Shown: positions 7,294 to 14,474 of the stretch, in pieces
How positions within the stretch are numbered: position 1 is the first letter of the stretch
How the letters are laid out: every line of letters begins with the position of its first letter
Origin: Promethearchaeota archaeon
GTDB taxonomy: Archaea > Asgardarchaeota > Lokiarchaeia > Sigynarchaeales > SOKP01
NCBI GenBank assembly: GCA_030620005.1
Contig: JAUXAJ010000035.1
Coordinates: 1-25,314, forward strand
Direction of reading: 5' to 3'
Length of the DNA: 25,314 nt
Made by a program: the position numbers and the translations under genes
The notes under the pieces: model-generated
Database searches by the model: none
The model's input: the letters and a program-made list of their open reading frames with translations, nothing else
What the model was told of the DNA's origin: nothing

Positions 7294-8481
7294 CTAAGAG
7301 AATTCGTCGTTTAATTTTTTAGCAACTTTAAAGCATAATAAAAGACAATTTTTCAATCCTTCTTTAGATACCATTGTCATGTCATCTTTGGATGTATGCA
7401 TTTCTTTCAGACCACCCAAGGATCCTAACATGCACGCTTCAAATCCTTGTTTGATAATGGGCATGTGATCCCCCCAAGCACCTGTTGGAATATAGATGCC
7501 CTTAATTTCCACGTTTAGTTCCTTAGCACTTGTAAGAAATAAGGCGTTTAATTTTTCTGAAGAGGTCTTTTTTGGAATTCCGTGAGCGGTTAAAATTCTT
7601 ATCATTCCATGTCCACCAACCGTATCTAAATTTATAAAGAAAGAAGGCTTTCCCTCGAATTCATTTTTGTGTTTTTGAATGAAATCTTTAGCACCACCCA
7701 AGTTCAATTCTTCACTAGATGTTAAAAGGAAAGTAGAATCAATGTTGTTCAATGGATTTTCCCGAAAAAAACGAGCCAATTCAATTACCGTGCCTATAGC
7801 TGTCGCGTTATCTTTAGCACCCGGAGATTCGTTTCCTGTTTTATTGAAAAAGTTAAGCGCCCCTGTAATGGCTAAAACAATACTTATCCAGAAGAATATT
7901 TCAAATAATAACGGAAAATTAAAATAAATGTAAAGCCTGATCAAACTTAGGATTAAATACGTGAAGATAATGATTATATCTCCAAGAACGGCAATAATAA
8001 AGATTATCATTCGAACTATAACCGGAAAAGTCTGAGATTTTGTGTCCCAGTGTCCCATAAAAATTACATTGGCTTTAGAATTCTTACTTTTTAATTCAAC
8101 AAATATATTTTCCGTCTCAAAATTTTTTTCTTCATTTTTCCTCAATTTAATCTCACTAACGTCGGAAATACCAAGAGATTTGAATAAAATAATGAGACAA
8201 AATATTGATAAAAACATGGAATATCCAGGCCAATCAAAAAATGTAAACGCTGTTAAAATTAATAACAAACCAAAAGGAACGAATACTATTCTTATCACGA
8301 GCCAATTGTAGAACGAAGTTTTAAATTTCTCTCGATGGATGCTTTCATAACCCGTTTTTCTTAATTCGTCAACAATAATTTCTATTGCCTTCTTCTCTCC
8401 TTCAGACCCGACTAAGCGGGGGAATGCTAACCGTTCTGTAATTTCGTAAGCCCGTTCAGAATCAATGCTGGTAATCGACAT
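7294..8481 (-). CDS. Membrane-anchored M28-family metallopeptidase
   Basis: This 395-residue zinc aminopeptidase-like protein keeps all M28 metal-site residues: H144 and D146 (GHWDT), the bridging D224 (AKDN), the catalytic-base pair E257/E258 (SSEE), D286 (NLDTVGG) and H362 (MHTSKDD). It also has four hydrophobic segments at about 60-82, 86-105, 153-183 and 188-212. The last two lie inside the catalytic domain, between the first metal ligand and D224. The N-terminal 55 residues resemble the usual M28 start, with residues 25-50 containing a conserved region rich in Glu and Lys. It would be a membrane-bound peptidase; which side the active site faces cannot be told. The substrate is unknown, and some family members act on non-peptide amides. 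Confidence 0.88.
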   Translation of the reverse strand: MSITSIDSERAYEITERLAFPRLVGSEGEKKAIEIIVDELRKTGYESIHREKFKTSFYNWLVIRIVFVPFGLLLILTAFTFFDWPGYSMFLSIFCLIILFKSLGISDVSEIKLRKNEEKNFETENIFVELKSKNSKANVIFMGHWDTKSQTFPVIVRMIIFIIAVLGDIIIIFTYLILSLIRLYIYFNFPLLFEIFFWISIVLAITGALNFFNKTGNESPGAKDNATAIGTVIELARFFRENPLNNIDSTFLLTSSEELNLGGAKDFIQKHKNEFEGKPSFFINLDTVGGHGMIRILTAHGIPKKTSSEKLNALFLTSAKELNVEIKGIYIPTGAWGDHMPIIKQGFEACMLGSLGGLKEMHTSKDDMTMVSKEGLKNCLLLCFKVAKKLNDEFS

Positions 8482-8594
8482 TACAATATCGTATCTAATT
8501 TTTTTACTATTGTTATTTATTATTATTGTTTTCTTTCAATAAAAAGCTTATAGGCTCCTTTTATTAATAAATTATTGTTAATGTGTCCAAATCA

Positions 8595-9575
8595 TTAAGG
8601 TTGATGTTGAAAAAAATTCTTGTAAGTTCGACAAATTACAATACTTATCCACGATTTTAAGTCTTTATCTTTAGCTCTTAATAGTTTTAAATCCCATAAG
8701 CCGTTTTCCTGTTGATTAAGTTTAAACCAATCCAAACCTTCCCTAATTTTCGGGTCGTCTTTCTTGAATCCTAGAAGGTATAGTGTATCAAGAGCCGATA
8801 ATAGATCAGTAAACCAAAAGGGAAAGGAAAATTTGGTCCAAAAGTCCTTATTCTTGCGATCAGGGTATTTATCGTTCTCAAAAAATCGCGATACCAAGAG
8901 TTTTCCAGCACATTTTATTTCAATTTTTTCTCGATATTTTGGATGAGCTGCGAAAGCGCGCAAGACTACACCAGTAACTAAATGAGAAAATGGTTTAGTT
9001 CTACTCAGTTGCAAGATTTCTTGCCTATTCATGACTTCTTTCCACTTTGCATTATTTGTTCTCATAGGTATCGCCCATCCTCCATCGCATTGTCGTACTG
9101 ATAAAAGCCATTCAAGTCCTTTTTCAATTCGAGCATCGTTTTCATATCTCGCTTTAATTAAAAGTTCTAAAATTGCGGCGGTATAATTTGGTGAATATTG
9201 AGTTCCGTAGATCCCCCGAATATCTCCTTCTTCAGTTTGGTGGGAAAGCATGAAATTAGTAGCTGATTTAATTGCAGGATGCTTATTATTGAAGCCGTAT
9301 TTTTCTACCAGCACGCCTAACTGTCTATATGTCTCGATTAAATCATAATCTTCTTGTGAACGAAGATGTTCCTTACCACCAGGATATTTCCATGAGCCAT
9401 CAGCTTGTTGTTTCTTAAGAATCCTTTCTACTTCAGGTAATTTCCACAAAGTCTCAATAGAATCTACTTTTTCTTCTAAGAGATCACGACTAACGAAATA
9501 TAAAATTGCCTTGTTTCTAATTTGTAAGAGAGAAGGTAAAGGGTCGTAATTCAAGTGTTCCTTCCAATTATCCAT
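8595..9575 (-). CDS. Terpenoid cyclase/prenyltransferase-fold (QW repeat) protein, function unknown
   Basis: This 326-residue protein is built from alpha-alpha repeats of the squalene-cyclase/protein-prenyltransferase toroid. Three QW-type motifs are visible: QQADGSW (about residue 55), RQCDGGW (about 162) and QQENGLW (about 291), each following a helix and preceding an aromatic/proline segment. It is about half the length of a bacterial squalene-hopene cyclase. I see no DxDD protonation motif of class II cyclases and no Asp/Cys/His zinc triad of farnesyltransferase beta, so enzymatic cyclisation is not supported. There is no signal peptide or membrane helix. It starts 12 nt after the stop of the thioesterase gene and is very probably in an operon with it. 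Related genes in archaea are usually called hypothetical prenyltransferase-like proteins. Confidence 0.72.
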   Translation of the reverse strand: MDNWKEHLNYDPLPSLLQIRNKAILYFVSRDLLEEKVDSIETLWKLPEVERILKKQQADGSWKYPGGKEHLRSQEDYDLIETYRQLGVLVEKYGFNNKHPAIKSATNFMLSHQTEEGDIRGIYGTQYSPNYTAAILELLIKARYENDARIEKGLEWLLSVRQCDGGWAIPMRTNNAKWKEVMNRQEILQLSRTKPFSHLVTGVVLRAFAAHPKYREKIEIKCAGKLLVSRFFENDKYPDRKNKDFWTKFSFPFWFTDLLSALDTLYLLGFKKDDPKIREGLDWFKLNQQENGLWDLKLLRAKDKDLKSWISIVICRTYKNFFQHQP

Positions 9576-9587
9576 TATTTATCCAAA

Positions 9588-10109
9588 TTAGATTTGTGTT
9601 TTAAACTCTTTAGAAGCTTTATCATCTACATACTTTACGAATTCAGGCGTGAATTGAGTTTTTAACAAGTTGGAACTTCCCTTAGTGATCAAGTCATCAT
9701 TTTCGTTAGTAATTTCAGAAATCGCATGTACGATTTTACGACCTTCTCGTACCATTCTAGCTTTGACGCGAACTTTCTCACCCACTCTTGCTTTTCCCAG
9801 ATAATCTGCGTGTAAACCAGTTGCGATTAGAATTCCTTTATATCCTAAGGTTGCCGTCATTGCTCCGATTGTATCATCCATGAAAGCACACTGCACGCCT
9901 CCATGAAGGATTCCCGAAGGATTTGTCATGTCTGATCTTATTTCAAATTCCATGACAATTTCGCCCCTCTTCACAGACACTACCTTGCCATTTAACCATT
10001 TTGAAAACGCAGGAATTGGAAATTTTGATAAATCCATGCCTTTTGCTGATTTAAATAATTTTATCATTCGGTCCGATCGTTCTTTAATTTTTTTATCATC
10101 TTCTCCCAT
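9588..10109 (-). CDS. PaaI-family hotdog-fold acyl-CoA thioesterase
   Basis: This 173-residue hotdog protein would hydrolyse an acyl-CoA or aryl-CoA thioester in the cytoplasm. The family signature NPSGILHGGVQCAFMDDTIG is at residues 63-82, with the HGG turn (69-71) and the catalytic carboxylate D78 or D79. The strand THxDYLGKARVGEKVRVKAR-type segment (about 98-118) is the second conserved block, here as GLHADYLGKARVGE. An N-terminal polar helix of about 25 residues precedes the hotdog domain. PaaI-type enzymes usually act as tetramers and rescue CoA from dead-end thioesters, which fits a genome region with acyl-CoA dehydrogenase and ligase genes. The terpenoid-cyclase-fold gene follows after 12 nt. 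The natural substrate is unknown. Confidence 0.88.
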   Translation of the reverse strand: MGEDDKKIKERSDRMIKLFKSAKGMDLSKFPIPAFSKWLNGKVVSVKRGEIVMEFEIRSDMTNPSGILHGGVQCAFMDDTIGAMTATLGYKGILIATGLHADYLGKARVGEKVRVKARMVREGRKIVHAISEITNENDDLITKGSSNLLKTQFTPEFVKYVDDKASKEFKTQI

Positions 10110-10362
10110 AAAAATCCCCAGGTAATTTTAATAAAGTTTAATAATTAATTTTTAAGAATCCTTTGAAGAAAAAAGCTGTGAATGAAATTTTATGACTTAT
10201 TAATTATAATTATAATTTAAAGAATAACTAGTAAGTTAAAAAAGTTTTATGATAAAGCATTTAAATATTTCAAAAAAACAATGTTTTTAGTTAAATTTAA
10301 GGTTTAAAATCGCCATGTTTTAGACAAGAAAGTAAAAATAGAATTAAAAAAAATATGGAATT

Positions 10363-10905
10363 TTAAGTACTAAAACTCTGATACGCCTTATATAATGTTT
10401 CGGTTAACTTATCGAAAGCATCATTGAGACCTTCTCCTGTTAATGCGCTTGTCTTAAAATAACCTAGAAAATTTTGTTCTTTTGCGTATTTTTCAACATT
10501 CTTATCGGATCTTTTACCGTCTCCAACGCCTAAATCAACTTTATTTCCAAACAGGGCAATAGGAAGTGAACCCGCATTCTTTTTTAAATCCGCAAGCCAT
10601 TTTTGAAGATTATCGAAAGACTTTTCTTGATCTGGAGCGTGAGAAAATACCATAATTGCAGCCTTACTCCCCCTATAAAATTTAGGGCGCATTGAAGCAA
10701 ATGACTCTTGACCAGCGATATCCCAAAGGATTAAATCTACGGGGTTGCCATCAACCTCTTTACTGTGTTTAGTAAACTGTGCTCCGAGCGTTGGGATATA
10801 CGATTTATCGAATTCTCCGTGTGTATACTGTTGGATCAAACTTGTCTTTCCGACAGCTCCATCTCCGATTACAACGACCTTAAATACGAAACCGCGTCCG
10901 CTCAT
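10363..10905 (-). CDS. Ras/Rab-like small GTPase (eukaryote-like)
   Basis: This is a single-domain small GTPase of 180 residues with all five G motifs: G1 GDGAVGKT (14-21), G2 Thr39 in IPTLGA, G3 WDIAGQE (61-67) with the catalytic Gln66, G4 NKVD (121-124) and G5 SAL (153-155). The WDxAGQE and FYRGSKAAIMVF segments place it with the Ras/Rab/Rho side rather than with bacterial MglA. Expanded sets of such GTPases are a hallmark of Asgard archaea, which supports the taxonomic inference. The C-terminus (YKAYQSFST) has no Cys, so it would not be prenylated like eukaryotic Rabs; membrane attachment, if any, must come from a partner. No GAP, GEF or roadblock gene is adjacent. The gene stands alone, with TATA-like sequence about 80 nt upstream. 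Confidence 0.93.
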   Translation of the reverse strand: MSGRGFVFKVVVIGDGAVGKTSLIQQYTHGEFDKSYIPTLGAQFTKHSKEVDGNPVDLILWDIAGQESFASMRPKFYRGSKAAIMVFSHAPDQEKSFDNLQKWLADLKKNAGSLPIALFGNKVDLGVGDGKRSDKNVEKYAKEQNFLGYFKTSALTGEGLNDAFDKLTETLYKAYQSFST

Positions 10906-11049
10906 AATTTTTTTCCTTCTTTATTTCTTTATTCGATGCATTATGTACTTGTTTTCTTAAATAATATTAATTCTTTATTATAAATTTTTATAATTCGAAA
11001 TGAATAATTATTTAGTATTAAATGAATTGAAACACGCCCAAATTTTATT

Positions 11050-11973
11050 TTAATTCAAAATTGTTTTATACCAATTTATTGGAAGGATTTCAATAACTTT
11101 AGATAAAAACTCTTGAGTCGATAGAGTACCTAAATCAGAAATGATTCCAGATATATATTTTGGGGGTGTTATATCAAAATAATAATTGTGGACTTTAAGA
11201 TTCTTATTAGGAATTTGTTTATTATAGATTTCTTTTATTGGCTTCCCTTCAATTATAATATCTTGCCCGTAATGACTCTTTAAATTATATTTCAAGGATT
11301 CGCCTACTGCATATACCTTCACGTCATTCTCAAAAGCTAAGACTGCTAAAGGATACGAGCCGATTTTATTAATTATGGAGCCATCTCTCAAGACGCTATC
11401 AATCCCTATTAAGACTAAATCAACCTGATCGATAAACTTTCCCACAGCGGCATCAATTATGAGACGTGTTTCAAAATAATCTGATAAAATTTCGGCAGTA
11501 CGTTGACCTTCGAATAGAGGGCGTGATTCTAAAACAAATATTTCTAGAGCGTGTTCCTTAAGTTTTATTAAGAGATTGTTGATCGTAGAGCTATAGGAGA
11601 TCAACATTATTTTAAGGTTTTTTTCGTAATTATCGGTTAAAAATGTCCGAAAAGCACTTTCAATCGCTATTTCTCTTTTCTCTTTATTTTTGCCAAATTG
11701 CTCCAATCTGGATGAAATGGTATTTTTTGAATATATTTCTAAATTATTAATTAAAAATCCAATCGTATTGATTAATGGAGCCATGCTTGGTCGAGAATTG
11801 ATTAAATGTTTAGATAATTCCACGATTAAATCTTTTATATCTTCTGTCTTATTTGATATTGAATGTAATTGATTCTCGATGATTTCAAGTGCTTTACTTA
11901 TCATTTCATTAGCACCAGATTGATTATCATTCCGTAAATTACTAATCATATGTTGAATTTTATCGTTAATCAA
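11050..11973 (-). CDS. eIF2B alpha/beta/delta-like protein
   Basis: This 307-residue protein belongs to the eIF2B-alpha/beta/delta superfamily, which also contains methylthioribose-1-phosphate isomerase (MtnA) and ribose-1,5-bisphosphate isomerase. The N-terminal half is helical. The C-terminal Rossmann-like half has LESRPLFEGQRTA (148-160), the GIDSV loop with Asp192, and NKIGSYPLAVLA (202-213). The isomerases use a Cys and an Asp. Here the Asp is kept, but the whole protein has no Cys, and the segment where it would lie reads ISYSST (125-130). It is therefore more like a regulatory eIF2B-type subunit than a sugar-phosphate isomerase, though this is inference. The start is TTG (11971-11973) with an AGGA before it; an upstream in-frame TAA rules out an earlier start, and Met9 is a weaker alternative. 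Confidence 0.82.
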   Translation of the reverse strand: MINDKIQHMISNLRNDNQSGANEMISKALEIIENQLHSISNKTEDIKDLIVELSKHLINSRPSMAPLINTIGFLINNLEIYSKNTISSRLEQFGKNKEKREIAIESAFRTFLTDNYEKNLKIMLISYSSTINNLLIKLKEHALEIFVLESRPLFEGQRTAEILSDYFETRLIIDAAVGKFIDQVDLVLIGIDSVLRDGSIINKIGSYPLAVLAFENDVKVYAVGESLKYNLKSHYGQDIIIEGKPIKEIYNKQIPNKNLKVHNYYFDITPPKYISGIISDLGTLSTQEFLSKVIEILPINWYKTILN

Positions 11974-12081
11974 ATTATTTTTCCTTTATGCATTTTTAAT
12001 CGATTCCTATTTTACTCTTAAAAACTTAAATAATTTGTCAAAATTTTTTATAAGGCTTTCTAAGTAATAATATAAAGAAAA

Positions 12082-12480
12082 TTACAACATTGATAACAAT
12101 TCTTCTTTTGTTATTTTTTGTCTATGTTTTTGGTCAGCCCATAACTTCCAGTAAAAATAGAAATATTCGTATAAATCATATCTATTGGGAGAATGAATCA
12201 ATATTCCGTTTTCGATAACTTGAATCTTTATATAGTGGGGTAATTCTGCGAAAATCCTTACATCATACTTTTTTAAATTAACATTAATGTTTTGCAATAT
12301 AAATGATAAAAGTTCATGGAGATCTTCTTTAGGTGCTACTACGCAAATATCTACATCACTTCTATTGGTTTCTTTATTTATAACATGAGAACCGTATAAT
12401 AAAACTCCTAGAATCTCTTTTTTTTCAAAAATAATTGAAAGATCATTTTTAATCTGTTTAATCATCTTTTTTTTAACCAT
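12082..12480 (-). CDS. mntA: MNT-type nucleotidyltransferase antitoxin (MntA-like)
   Basis: This is a minimal nucleotidyltransferase of 132 residues. The motif G30-S31 followed by D42-x-D44 is the polymerase-beta-type signature. A third carboxylate, D73 in KYDVRIF, completes the metal site, so the enzyme looks active. In characterised HepT/MntA modules, MntA adds AMP units to a Tyr next to the toxin's active site and silences it. The gene overlaps the end of the HEPN toxin gene by 19 nt on the same strand, the usual toxin-then-antitoxin order and coupling. The C-terminal part (NRYDLYEYFYFYWKLWAD) is unusually aromatic. It may be the only intact member of the pair. Confidence 0.87.
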   Translation of the reverse strand: MVKKKMIKQIKNDLSIIFEKKEILGVLLYGSHVINKETNRSDVDICVVAPKEDLHELLSFILQNINVNLKKYDVRIFAELPHYIKIQVIENGILIHSPNRYDLYEYFYFYWKLWADQKHRQKITKEELLSML

Positions 12481-12707
12481 TTCTTGATTTCCTCCTTGAA
12501 ATTTTCAACATGCTTTAAGAGTTCTAGCAACCTCGCATGAGCAATAGTGTCATCCAAACCATTATAATTGTGAACGATCCTATTCCTTAATCCATTAGCT
12601 TCACTAATGTTAGTAGTTAAAACTGGAGTAATTATCTTTTTCTTTTTTAAAATATCAATATTAGAATAATCATCTTTTGGAATTTTTTTCATGTCTTTTA
12701 CAATCAT
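12462..12707 (-). pseudogene. hepT: HepT-like HEPN toxin, C-terminal fragment (frameshifted gene)
   Basis: This 81-residue frame is the second half of a HEPN (DUF86) toxin. It contains the RNase motif Rx4H followed by Tyr (RNRIVHNY), the catalytic centre of HepT and, at the Tyr, the modification site used by MntA. The ATG at 12707 is an internal Met of the ancestral protein, not its true start. The first half lies just upstream in another frame. Inserting one A after the GAA at 12716-12718 joins the two into E-I-A-A-M and gives a protein of about 144 residues, normal for the family. It overlaps mntA by 19 nt. If the fragment is made alone it keeps the catalytic motif but lacks the first helices of the bundle. 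Confidence 0.8.
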
Positions 12708-12712
12708 TGCGG

Positions 12713-12895
12713 CTATTCAGTAATAATCTCAACTGAGATCTGGAAAGCATGATAAATACCATAGCGTTTTTGCAATTCTAATTTGTTGAAAAATTCATTT
12801 AAATCAACATTTTCAGTCCATTTATATAGATTTTCAATGGTTTGATTTAAATAATCTAATTTTTCATTGTAGCGTTTGAATCGTTTTTCTTCCAT
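12713..12895 (-). pseudogene. hepT: HepT-like HEPN toxin, N-terminal fragment (frameshifted gene)
   Basis: This 60-residue frame starts at the ATG at 12895 and ends at TAG (12713-12715). It is the first part of a HEPN/DUF86 protein. The segment RYGIYHAFQISVEIITE near its end is the family's conserved second helix, normally continued by a hydrophobic I-A-x-x-I-V segment. That continuation exists, but in the frame of the next fragment. The break is a single missing A in the short A-run at 12716-12717. It may be a real inactivating mutation or an assembly error. The AT-rich 101 nt upstream to the divergent gene at 12997 would hold the promoter. Confidence 0.78.
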
Positions 12896-12996
12896 CTTAT
12901 TATTAGTAATTCTTTAGATATATTTGAATGTATTTATCAACTAAATGAAATAACTTAAGGATATAAGAAAGAAAAATTTTGTAAATTATTAAATTC

Positions 12997-14463
12997 ATGA
13001 TTCATTTTCTTAGTTTAATGACCACGCCTAAAACTATTGACCTTAATGTTAAAGACCTTACTTTTATTAACGATATCAAATCAATGGCCGTAATCGGTCC
13101 ATCAAAAAAGCGCAATTTTTTTTTCCTAAGAAATCATTTAGATGGATTTAAGGGAGAAATATATGCTGTTCATCCATCAATTAAAGCAATTCCCGGATTT
13201 GACGATGGCACGGAGGGAAAAATATTTTCCTCTGTAAAAGACATTCCGGGAGAAGTTGATTTTGCCTTTATTGCGGTTCCAGCCTCTCAAATATTAGATG
13301 TAATGGACGATTGCGCTGAAAAAGGAGTAAAGTTAACGAGTATTTTCACGGCAGAATTTTCAGATTCTGGAACAAAAGAAGGAGAAGAGCGCGAAAAAGA
13401 ATTGGTCAAGAGAACGCGAAATAAAGTAAGGATATTGGGGCCTAACGGAATGGGATTGTTTTATCCAAAATTAGGAATTGCGTGGCGCACGAGGTTTCCT
13501 AAGACACCTGGAAACATCGGTTTCATAGCACAGTCAGGCGGAATTTGCAATATTGCAATCTATACAGCACAGGAAATCGGATTAAATTTTTCAAAAGTAT
13601 TCTCTTTTGGAAATGGGGCGGACGTAGATTTCGTTGATATCTTACATTTTTTATGCAATGACACTGAAACGGAAATTATTTTATGCTATGTAGAAGGGAT
13701 TAAAGAAGAGAGAGTAAAGGATTTAAAAAAGATTCTCGTTCAAAACAATAAACCAATCGTAATTTTAAAGGGAGGCCAAACAAAAACGGGTTCAATCGCC
13801 GCTAAAACCCATACAGCTTCAATCTCAGGAGAATATAGGATTTGGAAAGCTCTTTTTAAACAATATAATTTAATTGAAGTAGATTCTTTAGAACAATTAA
13901 TAAATACTGCTCGTTTAATTGAATTCTATGGAATTAATGATATAAAGAACATTGTAGTTTTTAGTATAAGTGGAGGGTATGGAGTTTTATTAGTAGATTT
14001 GATTGAAAAAGCCGGAATGAACGTGCCTCCGTTTAGTCCTGAAATTCAAGAGCAATTGGATAAAAAATTTTTCATTCACGGAACGAGTTCCAAAAATCCT
14101 CTAGATGTTGCTGCCCAATTAAGGTTTCCTGAATCAATCAAGGAAATAATTGATATTGCTCTATCAGATGAACATGTAGACGCCTTGATCATGGATTTCC
14201 CTAGCTGGTACTTTAGTTTCAAATTTTTTACTAATCCAGATAATAAATTCGAATCGATTATTCTTGAGGCTTTAAATCTTGGACATAAATACGATAAACC
14301 TTTAATACCGATCGTACAAAGAGCGAATTGTCCCGAGGAACACATGAGAATATCTAGAATTTTAGCCAATAGTAAGGTTCCTGTCTTTGGAGATCCGCTT
14401 GAGTTCATTCCTTTATTGCCTAAAATTTCAAATTACGCAAGAAAAATTAAAAAAAATTATTGA
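12997..14463 (+). CDS. ADP-forming acyl-CoA (acetyl-CoA) synthetase, alpha subunit
   Basis: This 488-residue protein matches the alpha subunit of NDP-forming acyl-CoA synthetase (ACD). It converts acyl-CoA, ADP and phosphate to the free acid, CoA and ATP, the main acetate-forming energy step in many archaea. The domains in order are a CoA-binding Rossmann domain (about 28-125, with MAVIGPSKKRN), a first ligase domain (about 150-290, with ILGPNGMG and FIAQSGG), and a second ligase domain (about 310-480). The phosphorylated His of the family is H272 in THTASISG. The ATP-grasp beta subunit is absent, both fused and as a neighbour, so it must be encoded elsewhere. The start at 12997 is the first ATG; Met8 (13018) is nearly as plausible. 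It converges with the acyl-CoA dehydrogenase gene, with 11 nt between. Confidence 0.9.
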   Translation: MIHFLSLMTTPKTIDLNVKDLTFINDIKSMAVIGPSKKRNFFFLRNHLDGFKGEIYAVHPSIKAIPGFDDGTEGKIFSSVKDIPGEVDFAFIAVPASQILDVMDDCAEKGVKLTSIFTAEFSDSGTKEGEEREKELVKRTRNKVRILGPNGMGLFYPKLGIAWRTRFPKTPGNIGFIAQSGGICNIAIYTAQEIGLNFSKVFSFGNGADVDFVDILHFLCNDTETEIILCYVEGIKEERVKDLKKILVQNNKPIVILKGGQTKTGSIAAKTHTASISGEYRIWKALFKQYNLIEVDSLEQLINTARLIEFYGINDIKNIVVFSISGGYGVLLVDLIEKAGMNVPPFSPEIQEQLDKKFFIHGTSSKNPLDVAAQLRFPESIKEIIDIALSDEHVDALIMDFPSWYFSFKFFTNPDNKFESIILEALNLGHKYDKPLIPIVQRANCPEEHMRISRILANSKVPVFGDPLEFIPLLPKISNYARKIKKNY

Positions 14464-14474
14464 AATTTTGAATT

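Noticed and set aside
8595..9575. Functional squalene-hopene cyclase
   Set aside because: Half the usual length and no DxDD protonation motif; only the fold and QW-type repeats are supported.
14076..14408. 110-codon minus-strand ORF inside the ADP-forming synthetase gene
   Set aside because: Fully antisense to a conserved domain; no motif.
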